Origin: an uncultured Ruminococcus sp.
Lineage (GTDB): Bacteria; Bacillota; Clostridia; Oscillospirales; Ruminococcaceae
NCBI GenBank assembly: GCA_900315755.1
Contig: ONAI01000014.1
Location: 1 to 33,858 of the forward strand
DNA: 33,858 nt
Reading direction: 5' to 3'
In this document: in pieces, positions 23,752-32,340 of the stretch
How the letters are laid out: the number at the start of each line of letters is the position of its first letter
How positions within the stretch are numbered: position 1 is the stretch's first letter
The notes under the pieces: model-generated
Told to the model about the DNA's origin: nothing
Seen by the model: the letters and a program-made list of their open reading frames with translations, nothing else
Database searches by the model: none
Made by a program: the position numbers and the translations under genes

Positions 23752-25302
23752 ATGGATTACAGCGAAGTTTATAGTATTACAATAGGAAATTTTCAGGGCG
23801 AACGCCTGATAACATGGTTCAAAAACGGCGAAAAGCATACCGCAGGCGGCAAGGAATATGCAGCTATTACGGATTCCGTTGCAGCCGTGCTTGAAAAGAA
23901 ATTTTCCGGAATTGAAAAAGGCTCATGGATAGGTCTGAAAAGCAACAATCACTATCTTTGGTTCGCAGTATTCTTCGGACTTCTGAAGATTGGTTATCCC
24001 GTGCTTCTCCTTGACGCAAACGCCTCAGAGGATTCACTTGAAGCATTTACAGCGCAGTCGCACATGAAAGCGATAGTTACCGATACTCCGGAAAGTCACG
24101 GTGATATGCTGAACGTCTCTATGGCAGAGCTTGAAGAATGCACAGAAAGTTCTCCGGAGAATGTATGCTGGGAATCGAGGATAGCATTTTGTACTTCCGG
24201 TACGACCGGTATGGCGAAGATATACGTTTTCTATGCAGACGCTATCTATGCTCAGTGCATCAATGTTTCGGACTATCTTCTCCATGACAAGGGCATAACC
24301 GGTACGCGCAATGAAGGGGGAGTTCAGGCGAATCCCATGCTGCTCACGCTTCCGCTGAGACATTGTCTCGGATTCGGCGTAACGCTTGCATTTATTACAG
24401 CCGGTTATCCTATTGTTCTTCCGGCTAAGCCGGGAATTTTCGGTATGGCTGATACCTGCCGCGATGAGGGGATATGGTTCTTTTGCAGTGTCCCGGCAAT
24501 ATGGAAGGGACTTATGCGTATCGCAGAGGCACGTTTCGGAGACAGCGGCCCTGAGTCGATGAAAAAGCTCATGGGCGATAAGCTGACATTCGGATGCAGC
24601 TCCGGAGCAAGGCTTGATCCTGCCGCAGCAAAGAAGCTTATGGGAACCGGCATATACATAGTAAACGGCTGGGGCATGACTGAGACTTCTTTTGTTACTA
24701 TGGGACCTCTTAAAGATGATCCTGCGCTTGATTATGTCGGTATTTTCTATAACAAGCACAGCGCAGTTGTCATCGACACGGAGACAGGTGATGTGAAGAG
24801 CGAGGGCTACGGTGAGCTTGCTGTAAACGGTCGTTCAATGCACACGTCAACGCTCTCAGACGGCAAGGAGGTCTTCAGAAACAAGGATGAGTACTTCCGT
24901 TCCGGCGATCTTGCTGAGATCAGAAACGGCAGACTTTATTTCAAGGGACGCTGCAAAAGCGTTATCATCAGCGACAGCGGCGAAAATATCTATCCCGAGG
25001 AACTCGATACTCGTTTTTCGTTCCTGGATGAGCTTGTCGAGCAGTATTCGACCGTAGGATACGAGGATGAGCCTGCGCTTTTTATAAGCAGTAAAAACGC
25101 CGCTGAGTTTGAAAACACTGCGGCTTTTGAAAGGATCATTGATGCGGATCTCAGACTGCCGCTTGGAAAGAGGATAACACGTATCTTTGTAACTGATAAA
25201 CCTATGCCTGTAACAAGCAAGGGTGAGACAGCAAGATTTTATCTGCTTGGTTTCCTTGAAAAGAACCGTGCGGATTTCAGAGAATTATCGGTAAAGAAAT
25301 AA
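23752..25302 (+). CDS. Second adenylating (ANL) ligase
   Basis: 516 aa ANL enzyme, distinct from the first. A3 TSGTTGMAKI (148-157), A5 VNGWGMTETS, A7 YFRSGDLAEI, A8 GRCKSVIISDSGENIYPEEL and A10 Lys490 in MPVTSKGETARFYL. The third A3 Lys position (GKPKG in most) is changed to GMAKI. The acid-binding region (LTLPLRHCLGFGVTLAFI) resembles neither the aryl-acid ligases nor the Asp-containing amino-acid A domains, so the substrate is probably a carboxylic acid without alpha-amine, such as an acyl or hydroxy acid. It starts one base after thioesterase 2 and is followed by carrier 3, its likely acceptor. Confidence 0.85.
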   Translation: MDYSEVYSITIGNFQGERLITWFKNGEKHTAGGKEYAAITDSVAAVLEKKFSGIEKGSWIGLKSNNHYLWFAVFFGLLKIGYPVLLLDANASEDSLEAFTAQSHMKAIVTDTPESHGDMLNVSMAELEECTESSPENVCWESRIAFCTSGTTGMAKIYVFYADAIYAQCINVSDYLLHDKGITGTRNEGGVQANPMLLTLPLRHCLGFGVTLAFITAGYPIVLPAKPGIFGMADTCRDEGIWFFCSVPAIWKGLMRIAEARFGDSGPESMKKLMGDKLTFGCSSGARLDPAAAKKLMGTGIYIVNGWGMTETSFVTMGPLKDDPALDYVGIFYNKHSAVVIDTETGDVKSEGYGELAVNGRSMHTSTLSDGKEVFRNKDEYFRSGDLAEIRNGRLYFKGRCKSVIISDSGENIYPEELDTRFSFLDELVEQYSTVGYEDEPALFISSKNAAEFENTAAFERIIDADLRLPLGKRITRIFVTDKPMPVTSKGETARFYLLGFLEKNRADFRELSVKK

Positions 25303-25321
25303 ACATCGGAGGAAAATTGAA

Positions 25322-25579
25322 ATGAACGTGACTGTTGAAGATATAAAGGAAAAGATAAGAAGCACTCTCAATGAGCTTATGGAGGAGGACGTTTCAAAGA
25401 TAACTGACGATCAGCTTTTCGTTGAGGAACTTGGTGTGAACAGTATCGTAATAGTACAGGTATTTCTCACCTGTCAGGAGACATACGGTGTTGACCTTAC
25501 GGAGGAAATGAAGCTGGCTGAGCCAATGTCCATACAGATGCTTGCAGAGAAGATACACAATAAAGTCATCAACCAGTGA
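25322..25579 (+). CDS. Stand-alone carrier protein 3
   Basis: 85 aa, with GGAGGAAAATTGAA before ATG 25322. EDIKEKIRSTLNELM, then phosphopantetheine Ser41 in ELGVNSIVIVQVFLTCQ, then a normal third helix (EPMSIQMLAEKIHNKV). The GVNSI form (Asn before Ser instead of Asp) marks it as different from carriers 1 and 2. The stop TGA overlaps the GTG of the PPTase gene. Confidence 0.92.
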   Translation: MNVTVEDIKEKIRSTLNELMEEDVSKITDDQLFVEELGVNSIVIVQVFLTCQETYGVDLTEEMKLAEPMSIQMLAEKIHNKVINQ

Positions 25580-26175
25580 CAAGAGTAATATATGATGAAG
25601 CCGGTTTTGTTTTTGCCGATGAATATATCGGTATGCTGCCGGCTTTAAGGCAAAAAAAGGCGCAGAGATACGTCTTTGACGCTGACCGCAGACTATGTAT
25701 AGGCAGCTATCTTCTGCTGCGGAAAATGTGTGCTGAAATAGGTGCAGACATAAGTGGACACGAAATAATGACAGGCAGATACGGCAAACCTTATCTGCCG
25801 GATTTTCCGGCTATCGAATTCAGCCTTACGCATTGCAGGAATTGCATTGGCTGTTCGGTTTCCAAACACAGCATAGGGATAGATGCAGAGGAGATCATAC
25901 ATCTGAACCCTGATATAGTGCATGGGATTTTTACATCTTCCGAGATAAAAGCGATCGAAGCTTCAAAAAGTCCGGAAGACGAAATGACAAGGATATGGAC
26001 GGTCAAAGAGGCAGTCGGGAAGTGCAGCGGAAAAGGACTTCTCTCTGACGCTATAATTATCACAGCGTCCGGAAGCCATATAATCTCCCGTAAAGCGTTT
26101 GGTAAAATATGGGTATCTGTATGCAGCAAAGCTCCGGAAAAGATAGAAGTAATAGCCGGCTCATTTATCAGGTAA
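25576..26175 (+). CDS. Sfp-type 4'-phosphopantetheinyl transferase
   Basis: 199 aa from GTG 25576, overlapping the stop of carrier 3 (GTGA). Family blocks: GRYGKPYLPDFPAIEFSLTH (P1), SIGIDAEEI (P2, Mg-binding Asp/Glu) and RIWTVKEAVGKCSGKGL (P3). The length is on the short side of Sfp enzymes (about 220-240). It transfers phosphopantetheine from CoA to the Ser of the three carriers. Its inclusion in the operon shows that the pathway is self-contained and thiotemplated. Confidence 0.93.
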   Translation: MTRVIYDEAGFVFADEYIGMLPALRQKKAQRYVFDADRRLCIGSYLLLRKMCAEIGADISGHEIMTGRYGKPYLPDFPAIEFSLTHCRNCIGCSVSKHSIGIDAEEIIHLNPDIVHGIFTSSEIKAIEASKSPEDEMTRIWTVKEAVGKCSGKGLLSDAIIITASGSHIISRKAFGKIWVSVCSKAPEKIEVIAGSFIR

Positions 26176-26204
26176 TAAAGCATCAGGAAAGGCGGTGAAG
26201 TGAT

Positions 26205-27026
26205 ATGACGAATGAATTTCAGCTGTTTCAGAATATAAGACTCATTCTGAGTGACAGACCTGTTATTGCCGGCAGTGACGAACTGATGATATGCTGTTGT
26301 GTCAGCGGAGTCTGCGAGTATCATATCGGGAACGAATACCACTATCTCACTGACGATACCATACTTGCGTTCGGTAATACTTCAGACTATACTGCCTTAT
26401 GCTCAAAGGACTTTCGTGGAGCATTTTTTATAATTACTGCCGGTTCGGATAACGCCGATCTTTCTGATCTGTTTGACATTTCAAAACTAATGTACGATAT
26501 ATGGCATAAAACAACGCTCATATATCTGTCTGACAGCAGAACGAAGAACCTTTTGTCTGCGATTATAACTGGTTCGGAAAAATCGCTTATATCGCTTATG
26601 AGACTTAAAACTATCGAATTGCTCATGCAGCTAAGCGAAAGGAAAACAGATCGCAAAATCAGCAAAAAAGCTTTTCAGACAGGCGAATTCATCTGCAGGA
26701 ATACTTCCGAGCATTTCACTATCCCGCAGCTCTCTGAGATGTTTGGCATCAATCAGACAAAGCTGAAAAGCGATTTCAGAAGTACATTCGGCTGCGGTAT
26801 TTACTCATATATCAAAAAGCGTAAGGTGTTCCGTTCGGCTGAACTGCTTTTGCAAACAAATATGAAGATAATCGACATTGCCGAAGAAGTCGGATATTCA
26901 AATGCCAGTAAATTTGCAAGTGCATTTCAATCTGTAATGAGCATCACACCTAAGCGTTTCCGAATGGAGCATAAGTCCTCGAAGAATCCTTCGGATCGTC
27001 ATCAAACGGCTGTAATGCGTTATTAG
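26205..27026 (+). CDS. AraC-family transcriptional regulator
   Basis: 273 aa. The N-terminal half is a cupin-like sensor domain (VSGVCEYHIGNEYHYLTDDTILAFG). The C-terminal 100 residues carry the two AraC helix-turn-helix motifs: IPQLSEMFGINQTKLKSDFR and MKIIDIAEEVGYSNASKFASAFQ, followed by ITPKRFR. It follows the PPTase by 29 bases with AAAGGCGGTGA upstream and is probably co-transcribed, so it is the best candidate for autoregulation of the operon. The ligand is unknown. Confidence 0.9.
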   Translation: MTNEFQLFQNIRLILSDRPVIAGSDELMICCCVSGVCEYHIGNEYHYLTDDTILAFGNTSDYTALCSKDFRGAFFIITAGSDNADLSDLFDISKLMYDIWHKTTLIYLSDSRTKNLLSAIITGSEKSLISLMRLKTIELLMQLSERKTDRKISKKAFQTGEFICRNTSEHFTIPQLSEMFGINQTKLKSDFRSTFGCGIYSYIKKRKVFRSAELLLQTNMKIIDIAEEVGYSNASKFASAFQSVMSITPKRFRMEHKSSKNPSDRHQTAVMRY

Positions 27027-27131
27027 TACAGTATATCTGTTTTGAACTTTATGGAGCAGAAAAATAGCTTTAAATATTGTATAATTATTATAACGAAACC
27101 GTTATTTCGACTTTATAACTGAGGTGATATT

Positions 27132-27428
27132 ATGAGATTTACAGACATTCCATGGAAAAAGGTAGGAGTTTTCGCAAGCGGCGTACTTTTCGGAACAGCC
27201 GGTATCAGAGTGCTTTCAAGCAAGGACGCGAAGAAATGCTATACCCATGCAACTGCAGCTGTTCTCCGCGCAAAATCTGATGTTATGCAGACCGTTACAA
27301 CAGTCCGCGAGAACTGCGATGATATTCTTGCCGATGCAAAAGAGATAAACGAGCAGAGAGCCTTGAAGGAAGAGGAAGCAGTTATCTCCGATGAATACGA
27401 AGAGATCGCAGATACAAGTGAAGACTAA
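27132..27428 (+). CDS. DUF6110-like small membrane-associated protein
   Basis: 98 aa. A single N-terminal hydrophobic segment with the pattern KKVGVFASGVLFGTAGIRVLSSKDAKK, then a charged helix with Ala/Glu and an acidic tail (EEEAVISDEYEEIADTSED). This layout is what I know as the DUF6110 family, which in clostridia often precedes a heavy-metal P-type ATPase, as it does here. Function unknown; it may be an accessory to the pump. RBS GAGGTGATATT precedes the ATG. Upstream TATAAT (about 27080) has no convincing -35 partner. Confidence 0.75.
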   Translation: MRFTDIPWKKVGVFASGVLFGTAGIRVLSSKDAKKCYTHATAAVLRAKSDVMQTVTTVRENCDDILADAKEINEQRALKEEEAVISDEYEEIADTSED

Positions 27429-27433
27429 ACCGG

Positions 27434-27462
27434 AACAGGTCGCATTGGCGGCCTGTTTTTAT
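27434..27462 (+). terminator. Intrinsic terminator between the DUF6110-like gene and the P-type ATPase gene
   Basis: 10-bp stem (27434-27443 with 27448-27457, one G-U pair), 4-base loop, then T5. The ATPase ribosome site follows within 10 bases, and no promoter lies between, so the ATPase must depend on read-through or on transcripts that escape: an attenuator arrangement. Confidence 0.75.
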
Positions 27463-27475
27463 AGGAGGACACATT

Positions 27476-29542
27476 ATGAAATGTAAGATATTACACGAAT
27501 CCAAAGGACGTATCCGCGTGCGGTTCTGCATAAGCCGTATGACGTTGAAACAGGCTGATATTACAGAATATTCACTGTCTGCCATTGTCGGCGTAAAGAG
27601 AGTGCAGGTATTTGACCGTACCTGCGATATAGTTATAGCATACACCTGTCCGAGAGAGGAGATAATTCAGAAACTCTCGCGTTTTTCATTCGATGACGAG
27701 CAGAACAAGGCGCTTGTTCCGGAGCATACCGGCAGGGAACTGAACCGACAGTATGAGAACAAGCTTGCCGGTGTTGTTATGAAACGCTTTGTGAACAAGC
27801 TTGTCATTCCACAGCCGATACGAAACATAATAGCTGTTTTCAGAGCGGCAAAGTATATATTTCGCGGACTGAAATGTCTGCTGCAAGGCAAGCTGGAGGT
27901 CGCCGTTCTTGACGCTACTGCTATTGGCGTTTCAATGCTTCGAGGTGACTTCGGAACAGCAGGTTCGGTAATGTTCCTGTTGAATGTAGGCGATATTCTC
28001 GATGAGTGGACGCACAGGAAATCTGTTGATGACCTTGCGAGAACAATGTCCCTCGGCGTAGAACAGGTGTGGACGAAAACTGCTGATGGTCAGGAAGTTC
28101 TTATGTCTGTGAACGAAGTCTGCAAGGGCGATATGATAATCGTCAGAACAGGTTCGATGATACCTCTTGACGGCAAAGTCATTTCCGGAGACGCTATGGT
28201 GAATCAGGCTTCAATGACCGGTGAATCCGTACCTGTACACAAGTCCGAAGGAGCTTATGTCTATGCTGGAACAGTTGTAGAGGACGGCGAGTGTACTGTC
28301 TGTGTTGAGAATACCGCGGGCGGCGGACGTTACGACCGTATCGTTAAGATGATAGAGGAATCGGAGAAGATGAAGTCTGCCGCTGAGGACAGGGCTTCAC
28401 ATCTTGCGGACAAACTTGTTCCGTGGAGTCTGGGCGGAACTCTGCTAACATGGCTTCTTACATGCAACGTCACAAAGGCTTTGTCAATACTTATGGTCGA
28501 CTTCTCCTGCGCTCTGAAACTCGCAATGCCAATATCCGTTCTTTCAGCAATGCGTGATTGCAGCCGTATCGGAATAACCGTCAAGGGCGGACGTTTTATG
28601 GAGGCAGTTGCTGAGGCTGATACCATAGTTTTTGATAAGACAGGAACGCTCACACATTCAAGTCCGAGAGTTGCTCAGGTCATAACATTCGGCGGACGTG
28701 ACGAGAACGAAATGCTTCGTCTTGCAGCCTGCCTTGAAGAGCATTATCCTCACTCCATAGCCAATGCAGTTGTTGCCGAAGCTGAGAAGAGAGGACTTAT
28801 TCACGAGGAATTCCACTCCAAGGTTGAATACGTTGTAGCACACGGCATATCAAGTACGGTGGAGGGGGAGCGTGTCCTTATCGGCAGTCACCATTTCATT
28901 ATCGAGGACGAACAGTGCGCTGCGCCTGACGAGCGTATTTTCAGACATCTGCCAAAAGAGTATTCTCATTTGTATCTTGCTATTGGAAATGAAGTCGCAG
29001 CTGTAATATGTATCGAGGATCCACTCCGTGACGAAGCCGCTGATGTTGTGCAGAAGCTTCACGAATGCGGCATATCAAGAGTTGTGATGATGACCGGAGA
29101 CAACGAGCGCACTGCAAAGGCAGTTGCGGAAAAAGTCGGAGTTGACGAGTATCACGCAGAGGTACTTCCTGAGGATAAGGCAGCGTTCATACGCTCAGAA
29201 CATGAAGCAGGGCGCAAGGTGGTAATGATAGGGGACGGCGTGAACGATTCGCCGGCACTCAGCGAAGCCGATGCCGGTATCGCTATAAGCACAGGAGCAG
29301 CCATTGCGCGTGAGATAGCAGATATAACCATATCTGCCGAAGATCTTTATGCCCTTGTGGAACTGAAACGTCTGAGCAATGCGCTTATGTCAAGAATAGG
29401 CTGGAATTACTGTACTATAATCGGATTCAACGGTACTCTTATTGTACTTGGAGTTCTGGGGGTACTACCGCCTGCAACTTCTGCACTTCTCCATAACGCT
29501 TCAACGCTTGCGATAGGTTTGAGGAGTATGACTGAACTATAA
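27476..29542 (+). CDS. Heavy-metal-transporting P-type ATPase (P1B-like), no CPx motif
   Basis: 688 aa. A degenerate HMA-like N-terminus (KCKILHESKGRIRVRFC, no CxxC), actuator loop MTGESVP (T248-S251), phosphorylation site FDKTGTLT (D387), HP motif EEHYPHSIANA, and hinge MIGDGVNDSPALSEADAG. In the transmembrane ion-binding helix, where P1B pumps have CPC or SPC, this protein has DFSCALKLAMP (S344, C345, K348), so the metal cannot be assigned from known classes. It is an integral membrane pump that moves a transition metal, probably outward. The upstream DUF6110-like protein and the terminator between them form a recurrent pairing. The last helix is short and the pump lacks a C-terminal extension. 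Confidence 0.9.
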   Translation: MKCKILHESKGRIRVRFCISRMTLKQADITEYSLSAIVGVKRVQVFDRTCDIVIAYTCPREEIIQKLSRFSFDDEQNKALVPEHTGRELNRQYENKLAGVVMKRFVNKLVIPQPIRNIIAVFRAAKYIFRGLKCLLQGKLEVAVLDATAIGVSMLRGDFGTAGSVMFLLNVGDILDEWTHRKSVDDLARTMSLGVEQVWTKTADGQEVLMSVNEVCKGDMIIVRTGSMIPLDGKVISGDAMVNQASMTGESVPVHKSEGAYVYAGTVVEDGECTVCVENTAGGGRYDRIVKMIEESEKMKSAAEDRASHLADKLVPWSLGGTLLTWLLTCNVTKALSILMVDFSCALKLAMPISVLSAMRDCSRIGITVKGGRFMEAVAEADTIVFDKTGTLTHSSPRVAQVITFGGRDENEMLRLAACLEEHYPHSIANAVVAEAEKRGLIHEEFHSKVEYVVAHGISSTVEGERVLIGSHHFIIEDEQCAAPDERIFRHLPKEYSHLYLAIGNEVAAVICIEDPLRDEAADVVQKLHECGISRVVMMTGDNERTAKAVAEKVGVDEYHAEVLPEDKAAFIRSEHEAGRKVVMIGDGVNDSPALSEADAGIAISTGAAIAREIADITISAEDLYALVELKRLSNALMSRIGWNYCTIIGFNGTLIVLGVLGVLPPATSALLHNASTLAIGLRSMTEL

Positions 29543-29614
29543 TATTTCAACTGTTGGAGTCCGGCAATAGCTAATGCGGCTGCTTTAACACGGGAGCAGT
29601 CAGACCAACTTTAA

Positions 29615-29722
29615 GAAATCTTACAAGAAGATGCCCCAGAAGGGATAAATGCAACAGCATTAAATGATCTTATGGCATATTACTCTTTTATCGTACAAAT
29701 ATGGCTTGGCATAAGGTCTTGA
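29615..29722 (+). pseudogene. Possible short gene remnant
   Basis: A 35-codon open frame without start encodes EILQEDAPEGINATALNDLM... and then stops. The PEGI....LNDL pattern resembles the tail of small proteins often found on clostridial mobile elements, but I cannot prove the family. The frame is closed upstream by TAA. It lies 70 bases behind the P-type ATPase in a gap without genes. Confidence 0.25.
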
Positions 29723-29747
29723 CAAGTTTGTCGATAATTGATATAAT
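29719..29747 (+). promoter_or_regulatory. Strong promoter with no gene behind it
   Basis: TTGACA (29719-29724), 17 bases, TATAAT (29742-29747): full sigma-A consensus. The next 240 bases have no ORF of note, which supports an RNA product (29754-29955) rather than a gene promoter; the regulator downstream has its own. Confidence 0.75.
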
Positions 29748-29753
29748 ATACAT

Positions 29754-29955
29754 TAAGGTGTTTTTTGTAAAAAAATGCGCTTTTTAGGATGAATTTGTAT
29801 TCAGGGGTGCTCTTTTGAGCTTTGCGGCGTATCGCATAAATTTTTTGGGGATATATACCCCTTAGAATAGCCTTTTATTATATGTCATCAATTTTTATAG
29901 CTAACATATCACAGAGATTGTGCCCCCTTTCACGGGGGCGCTTATTTTGCTTAAT
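29754..29955 (+). ncRNA. Candidate small RNA
   Basis: Between the strong promoter and a terminator-like stem lie several hairpins in a row: GCTC-TTTT-GAGC (29809-29820), TGCG-GCGTAT-CGCA (29823-29836), GGGG-ATATATA-CCCC (29847-29861) and GCCCCC-TTTCAC-GGGGGC (29922-29939; extends to 8 bp with a G-U) followed by TTATTTT. The longest frame is 10 codons. A transcript of about 200 bases is predicted. It could also be an extended leader of the regulator gene, but that gene has its own promoter after the stem. Confidence 0.4.
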
Positions 29956-29988
29956 GTCTGCTGTTTTGTATTTTATGGCAAAATGAGT

Positions 29989-30017
29989 TTGACATTCTCA
30001 TGCGGATGTGTTATTAT
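29989..30017 (+). promoter_or_regulatory. Promoter of the XRE-cupin regulator gene
   Basis: TTGACA (29989-29994), 17 bases, TATTAT (30012-30017), about 40 bases before the ATG of the regulator gene. Confidence 0.65.
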
Positions 30018-30055
30018 TATATTATGTATATTTTTAAATTCAAGGAGGTTTCGCT

Positions 30056-30601
30056 ATGGAAACTATCAATGAGATCGTAGCAAGGATCCGCGAGCTGCGC
30101 GAGGTCTGCGATTACACACAGGAAAAGCTTGCTAAGGAACTTGGATTAACCAAAGAACAATATGCAAGCTACGAAGAAAATGGAGATTTTCCGATCAGCG
30201 TCATATATGAGATCGCTAATAAATTCGGCGTTGATTTCAATGAGCTTGTAACAGGTGAACCAAGCCGTATAGATACATATCATGTCGTCCGCCGCGGCAA
30301 GGGAAAGAGCATAAGCAGATATGAGGGATACAGATTCAAGGATCTTGCTTTCCGCTATGCAGATAAGATAATGCAGCCGCTTCTTGTAACTATTGAGCCT
30401 TCGGACGAGCCTGCAAAGCTTGTAAAGCATTCAGGTCAGGAATTTAATCTTGTGCTCAAGGGCACAGTCGCAGTTGTATTTGAGGATCAGGAGATAATCC
30501 TCAATGAGGGCGATTCTATCTATTTCAATCCGACATTCGCTCACGGACAGCGCTGCGTTGGAGACAGCAAGGCAAGATTCCTGACAGTTATTGCCGAATA
30601 A
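30056..30601 (+). CDS. XRE-family regulator with cupin domain
   Basis: 181 aa. Residues 5-65 form a Cro/CI helix-turn-helix (IRELREVCDYTQEKLAKELGL...YASYEENGDFPISVIYEIA). Residues 100-180 form a cupin_2 barrel (KHSGQEFNLVLKGTVAVVFE, LNEGDSIYFNPTFAHGQRC). Such two-domain regulators sense a small ligand through the cupin and commonly control the gene next to them. Here the neighbour is an acyl-CoA synthetase 39 bases downstream, so a CoA- or acid-related ligand is plausible. AAGGAGG precedes ATG 30056. Confidence 0.92.
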   Translation: METINEIVARIRELREVCDYTQEKLAKELGLTKEQYASYEENGDFPISVIYEIANKFGVDFNELVTGEPSRIDTYHVVRRGKGKSISRYEGYRFKDLAFRYADKIMQPLLVTIEPSDEPAKLVKHSGQEFNLVLKGTVAVVFEDQEIILNEGDSIYFNPTFAHGQRCVGDSKARFLTVIAE

Positions 30602-30640
30602 GTATGTTTTTAATGTAATTATAAAGGAGTAATAAGTGAA

Positions 30641-32314
30641 ATGCTTTTAGACCGTTATCTTCCTCGTATCGAATTTGATTCATATGAGGATTTCGTAAAG
30701 AATTACCGTGTAAATGTTCCCGAGGATTTCAACTTTGGCTGGGATATAGTTGATGAGTGGGCAAAGCAGGAGCCCGATAAGAAGGCACTTGTGTGGCTCA
30801 GTCACGATAAGAAGGAACGCACCTTCACCTTCACAGATATATCCAAGCTTTCTAACCAGACCTGTCACTATTTTCGCAGTCTTGGTCTGAAAAAGGGCGA
30901 TGTCGTATTTCTGATACTTCGCCGCCGCTGGGAATACTGGGTAATTGCAACTGCACTGCACAAGCTCGGCGTTATACTTATCCCGGGCAATCTGCTCTTT
31001 ACTACACATGATATTGCTTACCGCGGCAATATGGCTGGTATTTCCGCTATTATTGCCTGCGATGACGAGTACATAAGAGGTCAGATCGACGGTGCAGCAC
31101 CTGAGATAAAAACACTGAAAAAGAAGATAGCAGTTGCTCAGCCGCGTGAAGGATGGGACTTCTTCGAGGACGAGATCGCAAAATATCCAGATACATTTGA
31201 GCGTCCGACAGACGATCAGGCAACAAAGGCAACTGATACGATGCTTATTTACTTTACTTCCGGTTCAACAGGTATGCCAAAGATGGTATGCCACAACTTC
31301 GCACATCCTCTCGGACATATCGTCACAGCTAAATACTGGCATCAGGTGCAGGAAAACAAGCTGCATATGTCCATATCTGATTCCGGCTGGGCTAAGTTCG
31401 GCTGGGGAAAGATCTACGGACAGTGGATCTGCGGTGCGATACAGTTTGCTTACGACTTCACCGGAAGATTCAACGCAAAAGATATTCTCGAAGTTATCAG
31501 CCACTATAAGCTGACTACATTCTGCGCTCCGCCTACTATGTATCGCTTTATGCTGCAAGAGGATATGACAAAGTACGACCTTTCATCTATCCAGAACTTC
31601 TGCAACGCCGGCGAACCGCTCAATCCTGAGGTATTTAACCGTATCTATGAGCTTACAGGCAAGAAGATGCGTGAGGGCTTCGGTCAGACAGAGGGCACAG
31701 TACTTATCGCAAACTTCCCGTGGATAGATCCTAAGCCGGGCTCGACAGGAAAGCCTTCACCGCTCTACAATATTCATCTTCTGCGTCCGGACGGTACAGA
31801 GTGCGAAGACGGTGAAGAAGGCAGCATAATGGCTTGCGGCATTGATAAGAATCACCCGACAGGTCTGTTCTGCGGCTATTACAAGAATCCTGAGCTTACA
31901 GAAGCTGTACTCGGCGGAAAGAACTATGATACCGGCGATGTTGCATGGCGTGACTCAAAGGGCTATTACTGGTTTGTCGGCAGAAATGATGACGTTATCA
32001 AATGTTCCGGTTATCGTATCGGACCGTTTGAGGTCGAAAGTGCACTGCTCACTCACCCTGCGGTAGTTGAATCTGCTATCACAGGTGCTCCAGATCCGAT
32101 ACGCGGACAGGTAGTAAAGGCAACGGTAGTTCTTGCAAAGGGCTATTCACCGTCTCCTGAGCTTACAAAGGAACTTCAGGACCACGTAAAGAAAGAGACA
32201 GCTCCTTACAAGTATCCGCGAGTTATAGAGTATGTTGATGAACTCCCGAAGACACTCGGCGGAAAGATCAAACGTGCTCAGATACGTCATAAGGACGAAG
32301 AAAACGTGCAGTGA
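30641..32314 (+). CDS. Acyl-CoA synthetase (medium-chain/acetate-type AMP-forming ligase)
   Basis: 557 aa ANL enzyme of acyl-CoA synthetase layout. A3 TSGSTGMPKMVCH, A5 REGFGQTEGTV, A7 YDTGDVAW, A8 VGRNDDVIKCSGYRIGPFEVE (the RIGPFEVE form is typical of acetyl/medium-chain acyl-CoA synthetases) and A10 Lys in KTLGGKIKRAQIR. The acid-binding part (SISDSGWAKFGWGKIYGQW) matches the ACSM/MACS group. It activates a short- or medium-chain, or branched, fatty acid with ATP and CoA. Forms an operon with the XRE-cupin regulator; not part of the thiotemplated cluster, which has its own ligases. Confidence 0.9.
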   Translation: MLLDRYLPRIEFDSYEDFVKNYRVNVPEDFNFGWDIVDEWAKQEPDKKALVWLSHDKKERTFTFTDISKLSNQTCHYFRSLGLKKGDVVFLILRRRWEYWVIATALHKLGVILIPGNLLFTTHDIAYRGNMAGISAIIACDDEYIRGQIDGAAPEIKTLKKKIAVAQPREGWDFFEDEIAKYPDTFERPTDDQATKATDTMLIYFTSGSTGMPKMVCHNFAHPLGHIVTAKYWHQVQENKLHMSISDSGWAKFGWGKIYGQWICGAIQFAYDFTGRFNAKDILEVISHYKLTTFCAPPTMYRFMLQEDMTKYDLSSIQNFCNAGEPLNPEVFNRIYELTGKKMREGFGQTEGTVLIANFPWIDPKPGSTGKPSPLYNIHLLRPDGTECEDGEEGSIMACGIDKNHPTGLFCGYYKNPELTEAVLGGKNYDTGDVAWRDSKGYYWFVGRNDDVIKCSGYRIGPFEVESALLTHPAVVESAITGAPDPIRGQVVKATVVLAKGYSPSPELTKELQDHVKKETAPYKYPRVIEYVDELPKTLGGKIKRAQIRHKDEENVQ

Positions 32315-32340
32315 TCCGGCATGATTTCGGGCATAAAAAT

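Noticed and set aside
12923..26175. Conventional NRPS or PKS cluster
   Set aside because: No condensation, epimerisation or modular ketosynthase/acyltransferase domains occur in any frame.
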